From: an uncultured Amphritea sp.
Lineage (GTDB): Bacteria > Pseudomonadota > Gammaproteobacteria > Pseudomonadales > Balneatricaceae
DNA length: 64,000 nucleotides
Direction of reading: 5' to 3'
Assembly: GCF_937127095.1 (NCBI RefSeq)
Contig: NZ_CAKZLP010000056.1
Coordinates: 27,442-91,441, forward strand
A program made the position numbers and the translations under genes. The notes under the pieces were generated by a model. The model was given only the letters and a program-made list of their open reading frames with translations, searched no databases and had not been told where the DNA came from. Below, piece after piece: positions 43,695 through 53,558 of the stretch (the stretch's first letter is position 1; each line of letters opens with the position of its first letter).

Positions 43695-45737
43695 ATGAAC
43701 CGACGTATCCATAACTATAAAAATAACAGTATGAATGCCACGAATATGAAATCCACCCTGCGGGGTTCTGCAGCGGTCGAACATCCCAGAAAGATCGCCA
43801 AAGCACGGGAAGCCCTGCTTAGTAAAGGCTCGCTGTCTGATGATTCGGTGCGTCCATTGATCCAGGCCTCCTGGCAACGTTGTGTGTCTGAAGCAGTAAA
43901 TCCCCTGGTTGCCAATAAGGCGATCGAGCTGGATGAGCAGCAACTGGAATCGGTCAGGGAGAGTTATCGGGAACTCATATCCGCCTCAGAACCGATCCTG
44001 CGGGATGCCAAAGACCTGCTGGCAGAATCCGGTACGATTATGCATCTGGTCGCGCCGACCGGGATGATTTTATGCTCCCATGGCGACGACCATACCCGTG
44101 ATCTGGCGAATGATTTCAGCCTGGTGCCCGGCGCCAACTGGAATGAAAGTGTGGCCGGAACCAATGCTATCGGCACCGCACTCAATGTCGGTTCCGCCGT
44201 TCAGGTGCACGCCTATGAACACTTCTGTGAAAACATCAACAACTGGACCTGCTCTGCCGCGGTGATTCGTGACCCATTCGAAAACAAAATTCTCGGGGCC
44301 GTGAATATCTCTGGTCTGAAAAACACCCTGCATGACTACTGTCTGGCGCTGGCGGTTTCCGGCGCCCGGCGCATCGAGGGACAACTGGCACAGCTACAGA
44401 TGGCCAAACGTGACCTGCTGTTAGGTGTCACCCTGGAGCGCTTCAGCAGCGCTGGCAACGATGGCTTACTGTTACTGGATCTGAATGGCCGCCTGGTGCG
44501 CACCAATCATCAGGCCGACCGGGTAATGGCTGCACGGGGCCTTAAAATAGACCTGCATGCCGTCAACCCGATTCTCACCCTCAACGAACAGGGGCGCTTT
44601 GCCGAGCGCTCCGAGCCGATCCTGAACCAGCTTGAGCCTCACTGGGTTGAGCCACTCATCCATCAGGGTGAACAGATCGGCTTTATCGCGGCAATCCCAT
44701 TTCCCACGCCTAAGCGCACAACGACTGCACGTGCATCAGGTGAAGAGCAATTAACCACCCGGGAGAGTGACAACGGTTTCTCCAGGCTGGTGGGTCGCAA
44801 TCCGCTATTCATTAAATCGATTCAACAGGCGGCACGATTAGCTAAAGCGCCGATTCCGGTATTGCTACAGGGTGAAACCGGCGTGGGTAAAGAGCTGTTT
44901 GCCAGTGCGATGCATGAGATGAGCCCTGCCAGCAGCAAAGAGTTTATCGCCCTCAACTGCGGTAGTTTATCCCGCGACCTGCTCGCCGGAGAGCTGTTTG
45001 GCTACGTCGATGGGGCCTTTACCGGCGCTCGTCGGGGCGGAATGATCGGTAAAATTGAAGCGGCCAGTGGCGGCACCCTGTTCCTCGACGAAATTGGCGA
45101 GATGCCGCTGGATCTGCAACCGATGTTTCTGCGGGTGCTGCAGGAATCAGAGATCTGTCGAATCGGCGAAACCCAGCCAAGAAAGGTTAATTTCCGCCTG
45201 ATAGCCGCCACCAACCGGGATCTGGCGCAGGAGGTTGCCGAAGGACGTTTCAGGATGGATCTTTACTACCGCATCTCATCGATGACCCTGACGATTCCAC
45301 CGTTAAGAGAGCGTAGCGATGATGTTGTCTTACTGGCAGAGCATATTCTTACCGGTCTGGCAGCGCAACATGGCGGAATCAAAAAACAGCTAAGCCAGGA
45401 ACTCCGCGTCCTGCTCGAAAAGCACCGCTGGCCCGGCAACATCCGCGAACTGAGCAACCTGATCACCGCGGCCTATTTTCTTACCGACGGTGATCAGCTT
45501 AGCCCCGATGACCTTCCGGCGAATATGCTGGATCATGCAACAACAGCAACCGAAAGCGCCATCGCCGATAGCGAGGCTCATAACCCACTGGACCAGGCGG
45601 AAAAAGAGGTCATCTGCCGGGTGATTCAGGAACAGGGGGGCAACCTCACCCGCGCCGCCCGACAACTGAATATCGCCAAAAGCACCCTGTATATCAAACT
45701 CAGTAAGTATGGGATTGACCGATCAGCCACTTCTTAA
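43695..45737 (+). CDS. acxR: sigma-54-dependent activator of acetone carboxylase (AcoR/AcxR family)
   Basis: A 680-residue enhancer-binding protein. An N-terminal domain and GAF region (~75-230; NWNESVAGTNAIGTALN) resembles AcoR. The AAA+ domain (~360-590) shows Walker A GETGVGKE, the sigma-54 contact motif GAFTGA (in YVDGAFTGARRGG) and Walker B GGTLFLDEIGE. A C-terminal Fis-type HTH reads GGNLTRAARQLNIAKSTLYI. The start at 43695 has a perfect AGGAGG six bases upstream. It is divergent from acxABC and should activate it with acetone or a related alcohol as inducer (inferred from Xanthobacter AcxR). Confidence 0.93.
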   Translation: MNRRIHNYKNNSMNATNMKSTLRGSAAVEHPRKIAKAREALLSKGSLSDDSVRPLIQASWQRCVSEAVNPLVANKAIELDEQQLESVRESYRELISASEPILRDAKDLLAESGTIMHLVAPTGMILCSHGDDHTRDLANDFSLVPGANWNESVAGTNAIGTALNVGSAVQVHAYEHFCENINNWTCSAAVIRDPFENKILGAVNISGLKNTLHDYCLALAVSGARRIEGQLAQLQMAKRDLLLGVTLERFSSAGNDGLLLLDLNGRLVRTNHQADRVMAARGLKIDLHAVNPILTLNEQGRFAERSEPILNQLEPHWVEPLIHQGEQIGFIAAIPFPTPKRTTTARASGEEQLTTRESDNGFSRLVGRNPLFIKSIQQAARLAKAPIPVLLQGETGVGKELFASAMHEMSPASSKEFIALNCGSLSRDLLAGELFGYVDGAFTGARRGGMIGKIEAASGGTLFLDEIGEMPLDLQPMFLRVLQESEICRIGETQPRKVNFRLIAATNRDLAQEVAEGRFRMDLYYRISSMTLTIPPLRERSDDVVLLAEHILTGLAAQHGGIKKQLSQELRVLLEKHRWPGNIRELSNLITAAYFLTDGDQLSPDDLPANMLDHATTATESAIADSEAHNPLDQAEKEVICRVIQEQGGNLTRAARQLNIAKSTLYIKLSKYGIDRSATS

Positions 45738-45740
45738 CAG

Positions 45741-45761
45741 CTACAGGGGATGCCCCTGTAG
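45741..45761. repeat. stem-loop after acxR
   Basis: CTACAGGGG and CCCCTGTAG form a 9-bp perfect stem with an ATG loop right after the acxR stop. The T run (ACTTTTTCC) comes only ~14 bases later, so it is a weak or factor-assisted terminator at best. Confidence 0.55.
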
Positions 45762-45912
45762 TGACTCAGAACCAGACTTTTTCCAGTTAAAATATTCCAC
45801 TGTAAACGACTTTTTCAGATTGCCAGCCTAATCAGCTCAGGATCATAGTCCGGAGTCTGTCCAGTAGTTCCTGCCGTTGCTTTATCAATCACCTTTGGTG
45901 ATCTTCTTCTAT

Positions 45913-47871
45913 TCAAACTTTAAAAAGTCCAACCTGCCCATGCATACCTTCAGAAAGCGTATGCAGTTTACGGGATCGCTCCAGCCGGGTGTCAGCATTG
46001 TCAAACATCTGATCGGCAATCATTTTAATTCGACTGGTATTTTCAGCAATCCCGCTGTTTACCATACTCTGTTCCTCGGTTGCGGTTGCAATCTGAGAAG
46101 ACATATCACTGATGTTGTTCACAGAATCGGTTATCAGAACTAACTGTTCATAAGCCTGATTGGCCTCTTCTACGGAGTTTTGCGCCATCGTTTCACTGCT
46201 GGCCATAATAGATACCGCCTGTTGCATCGTTGACTGCAGTGTCGCTGTCATATTGCGTATATCAGCGGTAGATACGGTAGTTTTTTGTGAAAGGCTTCGA
46301 ACCTCATCGGCCACTACCGCAAACCCACGACCATTTTCGCCTGCCCGGGCAGCTTCAATCGCAGCATTTAACGCTAACAGGTTGGTTTGCTCTGCTATTC
46401 CCTGAATCGTACCCAAAATCGAGTTTATCTGCTGTGAGTGTTCACTCAGCTTAAGGATAACCTGTGATGCCATACTCACCTCTCCCGCAAGATCACCAAT
46501 CGAATCCCGGGCTTTCATCACCACCGCCTGACCCTGCTGACTAAAACGGGCACTTTCACTGGCAGCATGGGAAGTGTGTTCAGCATTCGCGGCAATATCC
46601 TGCGTCGCTGCCGACATCTCCTCTACCGAGGTCGCTACCAGCGTAATCTGATCCAGCTGTAATTTGACCTCATCCATAGAGTTATGGGCACTCTCTGCAG
46701 CAGCATCAGCACTGGTTTTCAAGTCACCGGACAGGCCGACAATCTGTTGTATAATCGATTGTAGCTTTTCAATAAACTGATTGAATGACCGGGATAGCTC
46801 ACCAACCTCATCATTCGACTCTATCGGTAACCGGGTGGTCAGATCCCCCTCTCCTTCAGCGATGCTTTTCAAAACGGCAGCCACACGATCGATCGGCCGG
46901 GTAATCAGTGTTGAAAAGAGCGCTCCAATGGAGATAAACAGTGTAATAAGAACCGCGGCAATGATCAGCGATAACCAGGCAATCTGGTTAGCCGTCTGAT
47001 AAACCTCACTGGTGGGTACCAACGCCACGAAACGCCATCCCAGTGCAGATGATTTGACCACTTTCGCAAGATAGTTTTCTCCGTTTCGCTCAACCTCCAA
47101 CAAGCCAGAGTCTACCGAAGCCAGCTGTTTAAACAGTTGAGTATTCAGCTCACTGATTTTCTTAAAATTATGTTCAGGAAAGAGCGGGTCAACTAAAACC
47201 GTGCCGTTATCCTCAACCACCAGTATGTGTCCGTGTTCACCAATTTTTATCTGCTTTACAATCTCGGTCAGCTGTTTCACGGAGACATCCATCGACTGCA
47301 CGCCTATAACCTTGCCAGAACCATCATTAATCGTTTTAGCGGTGCCGACAAAGGTTGCATCATCACCGGCCCAGTAATAGGCCCCTGTCCGTACCACCTT
47401 ACCGGGATTTGCCAGTGCCTTCTTATACCACGGGCGAGTGCGTGGGTCGTAAGCATCTTTCATGACAACATCAGGCCACTGAATATAGCCACCATCGGCA
47501 CGACCAGAATACACATAAGCCAGCCCCGGGTGAGTTTGACCAAACTGCTCGTAAATGCGGTACAGCTCCGCTTCCGGTCCCCCCGCACTCAGGTGCGATT
47601 TGAAGCTGCCAGGACCATTCACAAAGCTGGATAAGTTAAAACTGTTATCTTTAACCAATGGAAGACCTGCCAGGAAAGTCACATTATCGGCAATTGCTTT
47701 AAAAAAGAGGTTAAACGCATTATCGATCTGAGTGATCTCTTTACGGCTGCTGGTTTCAAAATTTTCCAGCGCAGTAATTCGGGCTTCATATATTGAAAAT
47801 GATGAGATGATAATAATTGGCACAATGACCGAAACGGTAATGAAGGCCAGCAATTTAGTACGAATTTTCAT
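45913..47871 (-). CDS. methyl-accepting chemotaxis protein with dCache sensor
   Basis: A 652-residue chemoreceptor. Helix one (~8-28) and helix two (~295-318) flank a periplasmic dCache_1 domain with [24 protein letters not shown] and [22 protein letters not shown]. That pattern is usual in receptors for amino acids, amines or organic acids. HAMP follows, then a signalling domain with the canonical [32 protein letters not shown]. There is no C-terminal CheR-docking pentapeptide; it ends HGQVGLFKV. It is a single gene and may signal to a CheA elsewhere, not necessarily to ChpA. Confidence 0.92.
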   Translation of the reverse strand: MKIRTKLLAFITVSVIVPIIIISSFSIYEARITALENFETSSRKEITQIDNAFNLFFKAIADNVTFLAGLPLVKDNSFNLSSFVNGPGSFKSHLSAGGPEAELYRIYEQFGQTHPGLAYVYSGRADGGYIQWPDVVMKDAYDPRTRPWYKKALANPGKVVRTGAYYWAGDDATFVGTAKTINDGSGKVIGVQSMDVSVKQLTEIVKQIKIGEHGHILVVEDNGTVLVDPLFPEHNFKKISELNTQLFKQLASVDSGLLEVERNGENYLAKVVKSSALGWRFVALVPTSEVYQTANQIAWLSLIIAAVLITLFISIGALFSTLITRPIDRVAAVLKSIAEGEGDLTTRLPIESNDEVGELSRSFNQFIEKLQSIIQQIVGLSGDLKTSADAAAESAHNSMDEVKLQLDQITLVATSVEEMSAATQDIAANAEHTSHAASESARFSQQGQAVVMKARDSIGDLAGEVSMASQVILKLSEHSQQINSILGTIQGIAEQTNLLALNAAIEAARAGENGRGFAVVADEVRSLSQKTTVSTADIRNMTATLQSTMQQAVSIMASSETMAQNSVEEANQAYEQLVLITDSVNNISDMSSQIATATEEQSMVNSGIAENTSRIKMIADQMFDNADTRLERSRKLHTLSEGMHGQVGLFKV

Positions 47872-48164
47872 AGTACGGCTCGAGGAATCGTTATTGTTGC
47901 GTCAGAAACATCATCCGTAACCGCTAAGGATCGATTCAGACTGATGCCGGTCATATAACAGAGATAATTATTGCAGAAGCCGCCATATTATACTTCCCTA
48001 TGATTGCCAGATTGGGTAACAAAACCGACGTTAATGCAGGGGTATAATATCCACCTGTAAAGACAGAGCCTGAAAACGAAAGTGGCGAGTTTTCCGAAAT
48101 CAGGCCCGGAGATGACTAATTGTCGTCAATACTTCAGGTTCTCTCTAGAACCAAACGACAAAAT

Positions 48165-48190
48165 TATAGAACTATCATATAGAACTATCA
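48165..48190. repeat. 13-bp perfect tandem duplication
   Basis: TATAGAACTATCA occurs twice head to tail directly beyond the glmS stop codon. The surrounding 327 bases between the chemoreceptor gene and glmS (47872-48198) contain no other feature that I can support and no clear terminator. Confidence 0.7.
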
Positions 48191-48198
48191 GGTAGCTA

Positions 48199-50028
48199 TC
48201 ACTCTACCGTCACTGATTTTGCCAGATTGCGTGGCTGATCCACATCGGTGCCCTTCAGACAGGCGACATAATAGGCCAACAGCTGCAGCGGGATAGAGTA
48301 GATGATCGGTGCCATTACGGTGGGCACATCCGGCAAGGTGATCAGTTCGAGATCATTACCCGGTTTTATCTGGGCTTTGGAATCGGCGAACAGAAATAGT
48401 TTTCCACCTCGTGCCCGGACCTCTTCCAGGTTAGCCTGAAGCTTTTCTAACAGAGAGTTATTGGGTGCTATTGCGACTACCGGCATATCCTCGTCCACCA
48501 GCGCCAGCGGGCCATGTTTCAGCTCTCCGGCCGGGTAAGCTTCTGCATGTATATAAGAGATCTCTTTCAACTTGAGCGCGCCCTCAACGGCAACAGGATA
48601 GATGGTGCCGCGCCCCAGAAACAATGCATGATGTTTATCGACAAAGTGTTCGGCCATTTTCTGAACCTGTGGGTCCAGTGCCAACACCTGATCTGCCAGA
48701 CCGGAAAGCTGCTCCAGTTGGGCAACGATCTCCTGTTCGCCGTCAAAACCGTAGCGACGCGCCAGCACCAGGGTGGTTAGCATCAGCACCACTAACTGAC
48801 TGGTAAAGGCTTTGGTTGACGCTACACCGATCTCGGGACCGGCATTGGTCATAATTGCCAGGTTAGATTCCCTGACTAAAGAGCTTCCCGCAACATTGCA
48901 GATCGACAGAAAGCCGAGATAATCCTGTTCTTTTGCTTCCCGCAGCGCAGACAGAGTATCGGCGGTTTCACCGGACTGAGAGATGGTGATAAACAGCGTG
49001 CCGGGCATACAAACCGTTTTGCGATAACGGAACTCGCTGGCCACTTCGACCATACAGGGGATGCCAACCAGTTTTTCGATCCAGTAACGGGCGACAACAC
49101 CGGCGTTATAGCTGGTGCCACAGGCAACAATCTGCACCATTTTTACCTGGTCAAACAACTCTGACGCACCGCTGCCAAACACTTGCTCCAGTACATGACC
49201 CTGATGGATCCGCCCTTCAAGCACCCGGGTGATCACATCCGGCTGTTCATAGATCTCTTTAAGCATATAGTGACGATAGGTGCCTTTATCTGCGGCATCG
49301 TGACCATGTTCAAACAAATGAGATTCGCGCGTGACTGGTTGCCCGGAGATATCCTCTACCTTTACTTCTGAAAGGGTAATGGCGGCAATGTCCCCCTCCT
49401 CCAGATAGATGAACTTGTCAGTTACCTGCAGCAATGCCAACGGGTCGGAAGCGATAAAGTTTTCCTCTACACCAACACCGATTACCAGCGGACTACCCAT
49501 TCGGGTAGCTAAAAGCAGATCCGGTTGTTGCTGATCGATTACCGCCAGTGCATAGGCGCCATCGAGCCGTTTTAAGCTCTCTTTCAGCGCCGCTTCCAGG
49601 CTTTTACCGCTGATCACTTCCCGGTGAATCAGGTGAGTGACCACCTCGGTATCGGTATCGGATAAAAACGTATAGCCGTCGGCAATCAGTTCCGCTTTCA
49701 ACGCTGTGTAGTTTTCAATGATGCCATTGTGAACCACGGCAATACGATCAGCAGATAAATGAGGGTGAGCATTACGCTGTTCAGGCTTACCGTGGGTTGC
49801 CCAGCGGGTATGGGCAATTCCCAGATGACCCGGAAGCGGAGAGGTACTTAATGCACCGTCTAATTGTGCCACTTTACCCACCCGTTTCAGGTGCTCAAGC
49901 TGCCCCGTCTGACTGTTTAAAACTGCCATTCCAGCTGAATCATATCCCCTATACTCCAGTCGTTTCAGTCCTTCCAACAGAATCGCTGAAATATTCCGCT
50001 CTGCGATAGCTCCTACTATTCCACACAT
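48199..50028 (-). CDS. glmS: glucosamine-6-phosphate synthase GlmS
   Basis: Makes glucosamine-6-phosphate from fructose-6-phosphate and glutamine for peptidoglycan and LPS. The N-terminal nucleophile Cys2 is exposed after Met removal (MCGIVGAIAER). The glutaminase domain includes HTRWATHGKPE and NGIIENY; the two SIS domains include ISQSGETADTLSALR and LGRGTIYPVAVEGALKLKEISYIHAEAYPAGELKHGPLALV. The C-terminus ends LAKSVTVE as usual. Length is 609 residues. It follows glmU by 12 bases. Confidence 0.97.
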   Translation of the reverse strand: MCGIVGAIAERNISAILLEGLKRLEYRGYDSAGMAVLNSQTGQLEHLKRVGKVAQLDGALSTSPLPGHLGIAHTRWATHGKPEQRNAHPHLSADRIAVVHNGIIENYTALKAELIADGYTFLSDTDTEVVTHLIHREVISGKSLEAALKESLKRLDGAYALAVIDQQQPDLLLATRMGSPLVIGVGVEENFIASDPLALLQVTDKFIYLEEGDIAAITLSEVKVEDISGQPVTRESHLFEHGHDAADKGTYRHYMLKEIYEQPDVITRVLEGRIHQGHVLEQVFGSGASELFDQVKMVQIVACGTSYNAGVVARYWIEKLVGIPCMVEVASEFRYRKTVCMPGTLFITISQSGETADTLSALREAKEQDYLGFLSICNVAGSSLVRESNLAIMTNAGPEIGVASTKAFTSQLVVLMLTTLVLARRYGFDGEQEIVAQLEQLSGLADQVLALDPQVQKMAEHFVDKHHALFLGRGTIYPVAVEGALKLKEISYIHAEAYPAGELKHGPLALVDEDMPVVAIAPNNSLLEKLQANLEEVRARGGKLFLFADSKAQIKPGNDLELITLPDVPTVMAPIIYSIPLQLLAYYVACLKGTDVDQPRNLAKSVTVE

Positions 50029-50040
50029 AATTCCGTTTCC

Positions 50041-51408
50041 TTATGATTTTTTTACCGGACGCTGCCAGTTATTCAGGTTGGTCTGCTTTGCCCGGGTGAT
50101 CGCTAGTTGATCCGACTGTACTTCCTTGGTGATAGTGGAACCTGCGCCAACCGTCGCGCCTGCGCCAATTTTAACCGGCGCCACCAGAGCGGTATTCGAG
50201 CCGATAAAAGCGCCGTCGCCAATCTCAGTGGTCGACTTATTAACCCCGTCGTAGTTACAGGTAATGGTGCCAGCGCCAACGTTAACGTTCACACCAATCT
50301 CGGCATCACCGATATAGCTAAGATGATTTACCTTACTACCCTCGCCGATATTCGCTTTCTTCGTCTCGACAAAGTTACCGACTTTAGCATTGTTCGCCAG
50401 ACGACTGCCGGGACGCAGCCGGGCAAACGGACCGATATCACAGTTATCAGCAACCACCGCTTCATCCAGCATAGAGTTCGCTTTAATATGAGAACCAGAA
50501 CCGATTACCGAATCTTTAATAATACAGTTCGCTTCAATGGTGACGTTATCGCCGATCTCTACCCGGCCTTCCAGGATCACATTGATATCAATTGCTACAT
50601 CATGGCCCACGCTGACCTCTCCACGGACATCGATCCGCGCCGGATCTGCCAGGGACACCCCTTCCAGCATCAACGCTTCAGCTGCGCTCCGCTGATACCA
50701 GCGCTCCAGTTCAGCCTGCTGCAGGCGGTTGTTAACCCCCTGTACTTCCTGCTCGGTCGCGGGCTGAATCGCCTGAACCCGCACACCCTGCTCTGCTGCC
50801 ATGGCGATAATATCGGTGAGATAGTATTCACCCTGAACATTATTCGAGGAGAGCTGGGGTATCCACTCGCGTAACAACGCGGTGGGCAGCGCCAAAATAC
50901 CGGTGTTAACTTCAGTGATTGCGCGTTGCACCTCACTGGCATCCTTATGCTCGACAATCGCCACAACATCGCCGGCATCGCTGCGTACAATCCGTCCATA
51001 GCCGGTTGGGTCTGCCAGATTCACCGTTAATAAGCCAAACTGTCCACGCTGAGCAATTTTTACCAACTCCGCCATGGTATCAGGCCGGGTAAGCGGAACA
51101 TCGCCATATAACACCAGCACAACCCCATTGTCAGAGATGTTTGGCATTGCCTGAGCCACCGCATGACCGGTGCCCAGCTGTTCAGCCTGCAGGGCAAACT
51201 GTACAGGCTGTCCTGACAGGGCAGTTTCGACAGCGCCTGCTCCATGTCCAATAACAATATGGATTCGGGCATTTTCCAATGAGATGGCGTTGTCAATAAC
51301 ATGTTGCAGCATCGACTTGCCACCAATACTGTGCAGCACTTTAGGTAGTGATGATTTCATTCGGCTACCCTGACCAGCGGCCAGAATAACAATATCAAGG
51401 CTATTCAA
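50041..51408 (-). CDS. glmU: bifunctional GlmU (GlcN-1-P acetyltransferase / GlcNAc-1-P uridyltransferase)
   Basis: Makes UDP-GlcNAc. The N-terminal uridyltransferase domain (~1-228) has [15 protein letters not shown] and [12 protein letters not shown]. The C-terminal left-handed beta helix (~250-455) shows hexapeptide repeats and [30 protein letters not shown] plus [20 protein letters not shown]. Length is 455 residues. It forms an operon with glmS; in many gammaproteobacteria it directly follows atpC, but here ~6 kb of accessory genes separate them. Confidence 0.97.
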   Translation of the reverse strand: MNSLDIVILAAGQGSRMKSSLPKVLHSIGGKSMLQHVIDNAISLENARIHIVIGHGAGAVETALSGQPVQFALQAEQLGTGHAVAQAMPNISDNGVVLVLYGDVPLTRPDTMAELVKIAQRGQFGLLTVNLADPTGYGRIVRSDAGDVVAIVEHKDASEVQRAITEVNTGILALPTALLREWIPQLSSNNVQGEYYLTDIIAMAAEQGVRVQAIQPATEQEVQGVNNRLQQAELERWYQRSAAEALMLEGVSLADPARIDVRGEVSVGHDVAIDINVILEGRVEIGDNVTIEANCIIKDSVIGSGSHIKANSMLDEAVVADNCDIGPFARLRPGSRLANNAKVGNFVETKKANIGEGSKVNHLSYIGDAEIGVNVNVGAGTITCNYDGVNKSTTEIGDGAFIGSNTALVAPVKIGAGATVGAGSTITKEVQSDQLAITRAKQTNLNNWQRPVKKS

Positions 51409-51545
51409 AACAGAAGTCTTCCTGGTTAATTACAGCATTGGCCGATCCGGCGACCCGCTGTTGTTGACACAAACAATAATTTAACCGAACTTTAATCTAA
51501 CTGGTCTTAGATGCAATATTAAATGTCAGAGAAAAATTGACAATT

Positions 51546-52286
51546 ATGAATGATGAACTGTTTGAACTACTGGGTTTGGCTAAACGCGAAATCACCCTTT
51601 ACCGTGCACTGCTCTCTCTCGGCCCCAGCGCTATCCGCACCATTGCGGAAAAAGCAGGCATCAACCGGGGGACAACTTACGACTGCCTGAAAGAGATGCA
51701 GCAGAAAGGTATCGTCACCTATCTGCCTAAGGGCAAGCGCCGCTTGTTCTCTGCCCGCGAGCCTGAAGTGTTGCTGCAGCTGGCAGAGGAGAAGCGAACC
51801 TCGCTTAACTCCGCGATTGATCAACTGAAAAACCGCGTGGTACCGGAGTTGCACCACCTGATGCCCGACTTTAATACGGCCAATGTCAGCTACTACGAAG
51901 GCGACAGCGGTATCGAACAGGTTCTCAGGGATATACTGAATACAGTAGAGTCACAGAATCCTAAGAGCTACTCTGTCTTTTCGTCAAAACCGATTCGACA
52001 ACACCTTTACCGCCCGTTTCCTAACTTTACCGCCCAGCGAATTTTGAAGGGTATTGAAGTAAAAGTAATCGCTATCGGTGACGGCGGTGAAGATGCGGAA
52101 CTCAGCGCCCGTAAGTGGATTAAAACCGAAGGCCGGGTCGATGCCGCCTATATCGCCGTTTATCCTCCCAAGTGCGCCATTATCTCCCTGGCATCAGCTA
52201 ACTACCCAACGGCCGTGGTGATTGAGTCGAAAGAGGTGGCAGCCGCCCAGAAGATTATTTTTGATACGTTATGGGGGCTGCTGTAA
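51546..52286 (+). CDS. TrmB-family transcriptional regulator
   Basis: A 246-residue regulator. The N-terminal TrmB-type winged helix (~1-75) includes LGLAKREITLYRALLSLG, then SAIRTIAEKAGINRGTTYDC and LKEMQQKGIVTYLPKGKRRLF. The C-terminal domain (~110-245) resembles the phospholipase-D-like effector domain of TrmB proteins. ATG 51546 is preferred; a TTG three codons earlier is possible. It is divergent from glmU over a 137-base gap, so it may control amino-sugar synthesis or the following membrane-stress operon. TrmB regulators are best known in archaea but occur in bacteria. Confidence 0.8.
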   Translation: MNDELFELLGLAKREITLYRALLSLGPSAIRTIAEKAGINRGTTYDCLKEMQQKGIVTYLPKGKRRLFSAREPEVLLQLAEEKRTSLNSAIDQLKNRVVPELHHLMPDFNTANVSYYEGDSGIEQVLRDILNTVESQNPKSYSVFSSKPIRQHLYRPFPNFTAQRILKGIEVKVIAIGDGGEDAELSARKWIKTEGRVDAAYIAVYPPKCAIISLASANYPTAVVIESKEVAAAQKIIFDTLWGLL

Positions 52287-52315
52287 TAAATAATTCAGTT
52301 TTGCTTGCTGTTTAC

Positions 52316-52335
52316 GTTTGTATACTGGTATAAAC
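52316..52335 (+). promoter_or_regulatory. promoter and likely operator of the RHH-pspA-yqiJ-yqiK operon
   Basis: GTTTGTATACTGGTATAAAC is a near-palindrome with a perfect core TATAC-TG-GTATA. It overlaps a -10 (GTATAA, 52328-52333) that lies 17 bases after TTGCTG (52305-52310). A repressor bound here would block the promoter; the first gene of the operon encodes a candidate RHH protein. Confidence 0.5.
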
Positions 52336-52381
52336 AATTCAATTTAGGATGGACCCTAATTGATGCAAATGGAGCTTTGCA

Positions 52382-52876
52382 ATGAAATCTATCCCTATCA
52401 GTGTTCGACTCTCCCCCGCTGAAGCCGCGTTTCTGGCTGACTTTACTGCACCTGATGCGGTCACTCCCAGTGAAAAACTTCGCTTCATCATCAATAAAGT
52501 ACGTAAAGAAGAGCACGCGCCGCATTCGCTATCAGACTCTAAACAGAGAGTATCGGGATATCTCGCTCCCGCGATAGAGGTGATCGAGCAAACTGAATCC
52601 CGATGTCATCAACACTCCACTCTATTGGCTACCCAGCACTACTGGCTGGAAAGATCCCTGTCATCACTGCTATTCCATTCGGGCAAAATTAAACAATCCG
52701 ACGAGTCCATTCACCTCTATGAACGGGAATGTCTCGAACTTCTGGTGAATACCACCGGGCAACTACTGCGTCTGCTGAGGCCCCCACTAATCAGCAGCCA
52801 CGACCCTGAAATGTTAGAAAAAGTGCGTCAAAAACTAGATGAAATAATGAAAGTCCAAGGAGTGAACTATGAATGA
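52382..52876 (+). CDS. putative ribbon-helix-helix protein heading the PspA-flotillin operon
   Basis: A 164-residue protein. The first ~45 residues read as a ribbon-helix-helix DNA-binding unit: strand KSIPISVRLSPAEAAFLADF, then a second helix TPSEKLRFIINKVRKEE. The rest (~60-160) is helical, with VSGYLAPAIEVIEQTE and ECLELLVNTTGQLLRLLRPP, and may be a sensor or oligomerisation domain. It overlaps the pspA-like gene by eight bases, so expression is coupled. An autorepressor role is inferred from the palindrome in its promoter. I know no named family for the whole protein. Confidence 0.65.
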   Translation: MKSIPISVRLSPAEAAFLADFTAPDAVTPSEKLRFIINKVRKEEHAPHSLSDSKQRVSGYLAPAIEVIEQTESRCHQHSTLLATQHYWLERSLSSLLFHSGKIKQSDESIHLYERECLELLVNTTGQLLRLLRPPLISSHDPEMLEKVRQKLDEIMKVQGVNYE

Positions 52877-53558
52877 GTCAATTACCAGCCGGGTTGGCCG
52901 CATAATCAGTGGAAGTCTGAACGCACTGGTTAACTCTATAGAAGATTCAGCCCCTGAAATCATTCTTGAAGAAGCGCTAAGAGAGGTGGATAGCGCTATC
53001 GATCAGGTCAGGGTTGAACTGGGGCAGATAGCCGCGAGAAAACACCTTGCCAGCACCCGATTAATGGAAACAAGTAGTCTGCATGAAGAGCTGAGCAGCA
53101 AAATACAGGTCGCTCTCGCCGAAGGCAGAGAAGACCTCGCAGAAGCAGGGATAGCCCATCAGCTGGATATCGAAGCTCAGATTCCGGTGCTTGAAAAATC
53201 CATCGCTGAAGCCGGCGAGAAAGAGCAAGAGCTTGATGGCTACATTCAGGCACTTACGGCTAAAAAGCGCGAAATGAAGGAGGAACTGCAAAGACTCCTT
53301 ACATTAAAAAATGTATCGGCTATCCCGGACCATCAGAGCGCAGCGAACACCGGTTCCGATATTGCGGCGAAAGTGGCTAAAGCCGAGTCCGCATTTGAGC
53401 GGATTATTGAAAAACAGACCGCTTATTCCAATCTAAACAAAAGCAGCGCTGACAATGCCGCGAAGCTGGCAGAACTGGACGAACTTAACCGCAACAACCG
53501 CATAAAAGAACGCCTGGCGTTACTGAAATCAAACAGCGAAGACAGCGGTAATGTTTGA
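52869..53558 (+). CDS. PspA/IM30 family membrane-associated protein
   Basis: A 229-residue almost wholly helical coiled-coil protein of the PspA/IM30 (ESCRT-III-like) family, similar in size to E. coli YjfJ and PspA. It begins with an amphipathic helix (ITSRVGRIISGSLNALVNSIED) that would bind membranes, then EIILEEALREVDSAIDQVRVELG, a typical PspA signature. Such proteins oligomerise on damaged inner membranes and keep the proton gradient. GGAG lies six bases before the ATG. It overlaps the genes on both sides by eight bases. Confidence 0.85.
   Translation: MNESITSRVGRIISGSLNALVNSIEDSAPEIILEEALREVDSAIDQVRVELGQIAARKHLASTRLMETSSLHEELSSKIQVALAEGREDLAEAGIAHQLDIEAQIPVLEKSIAEAGEKEQELDGYIQALTAKKREMKEELQRLLTLKNVSAIPDHQSAANTGSDIAAKVAKAESAFERIIEKQTAYSNLNKSSADNAAKLAELDELNRNNRIKERLALLKSNSEDSGNV

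Noticed and set aside
48199..50028. Possible glmS ribozyme or riboswitch leader
   Set aside because: Only 12 bases separate glmU and glmS, leaving no room for a leader; the ribozyme is a Gram-positive feature.
50107..50874. A 255-codon plus-strand frame opposite glmU
   Set aside because: It is a shadow of glmU's third-codon composition, with no ribosome site and no recognisable domain.
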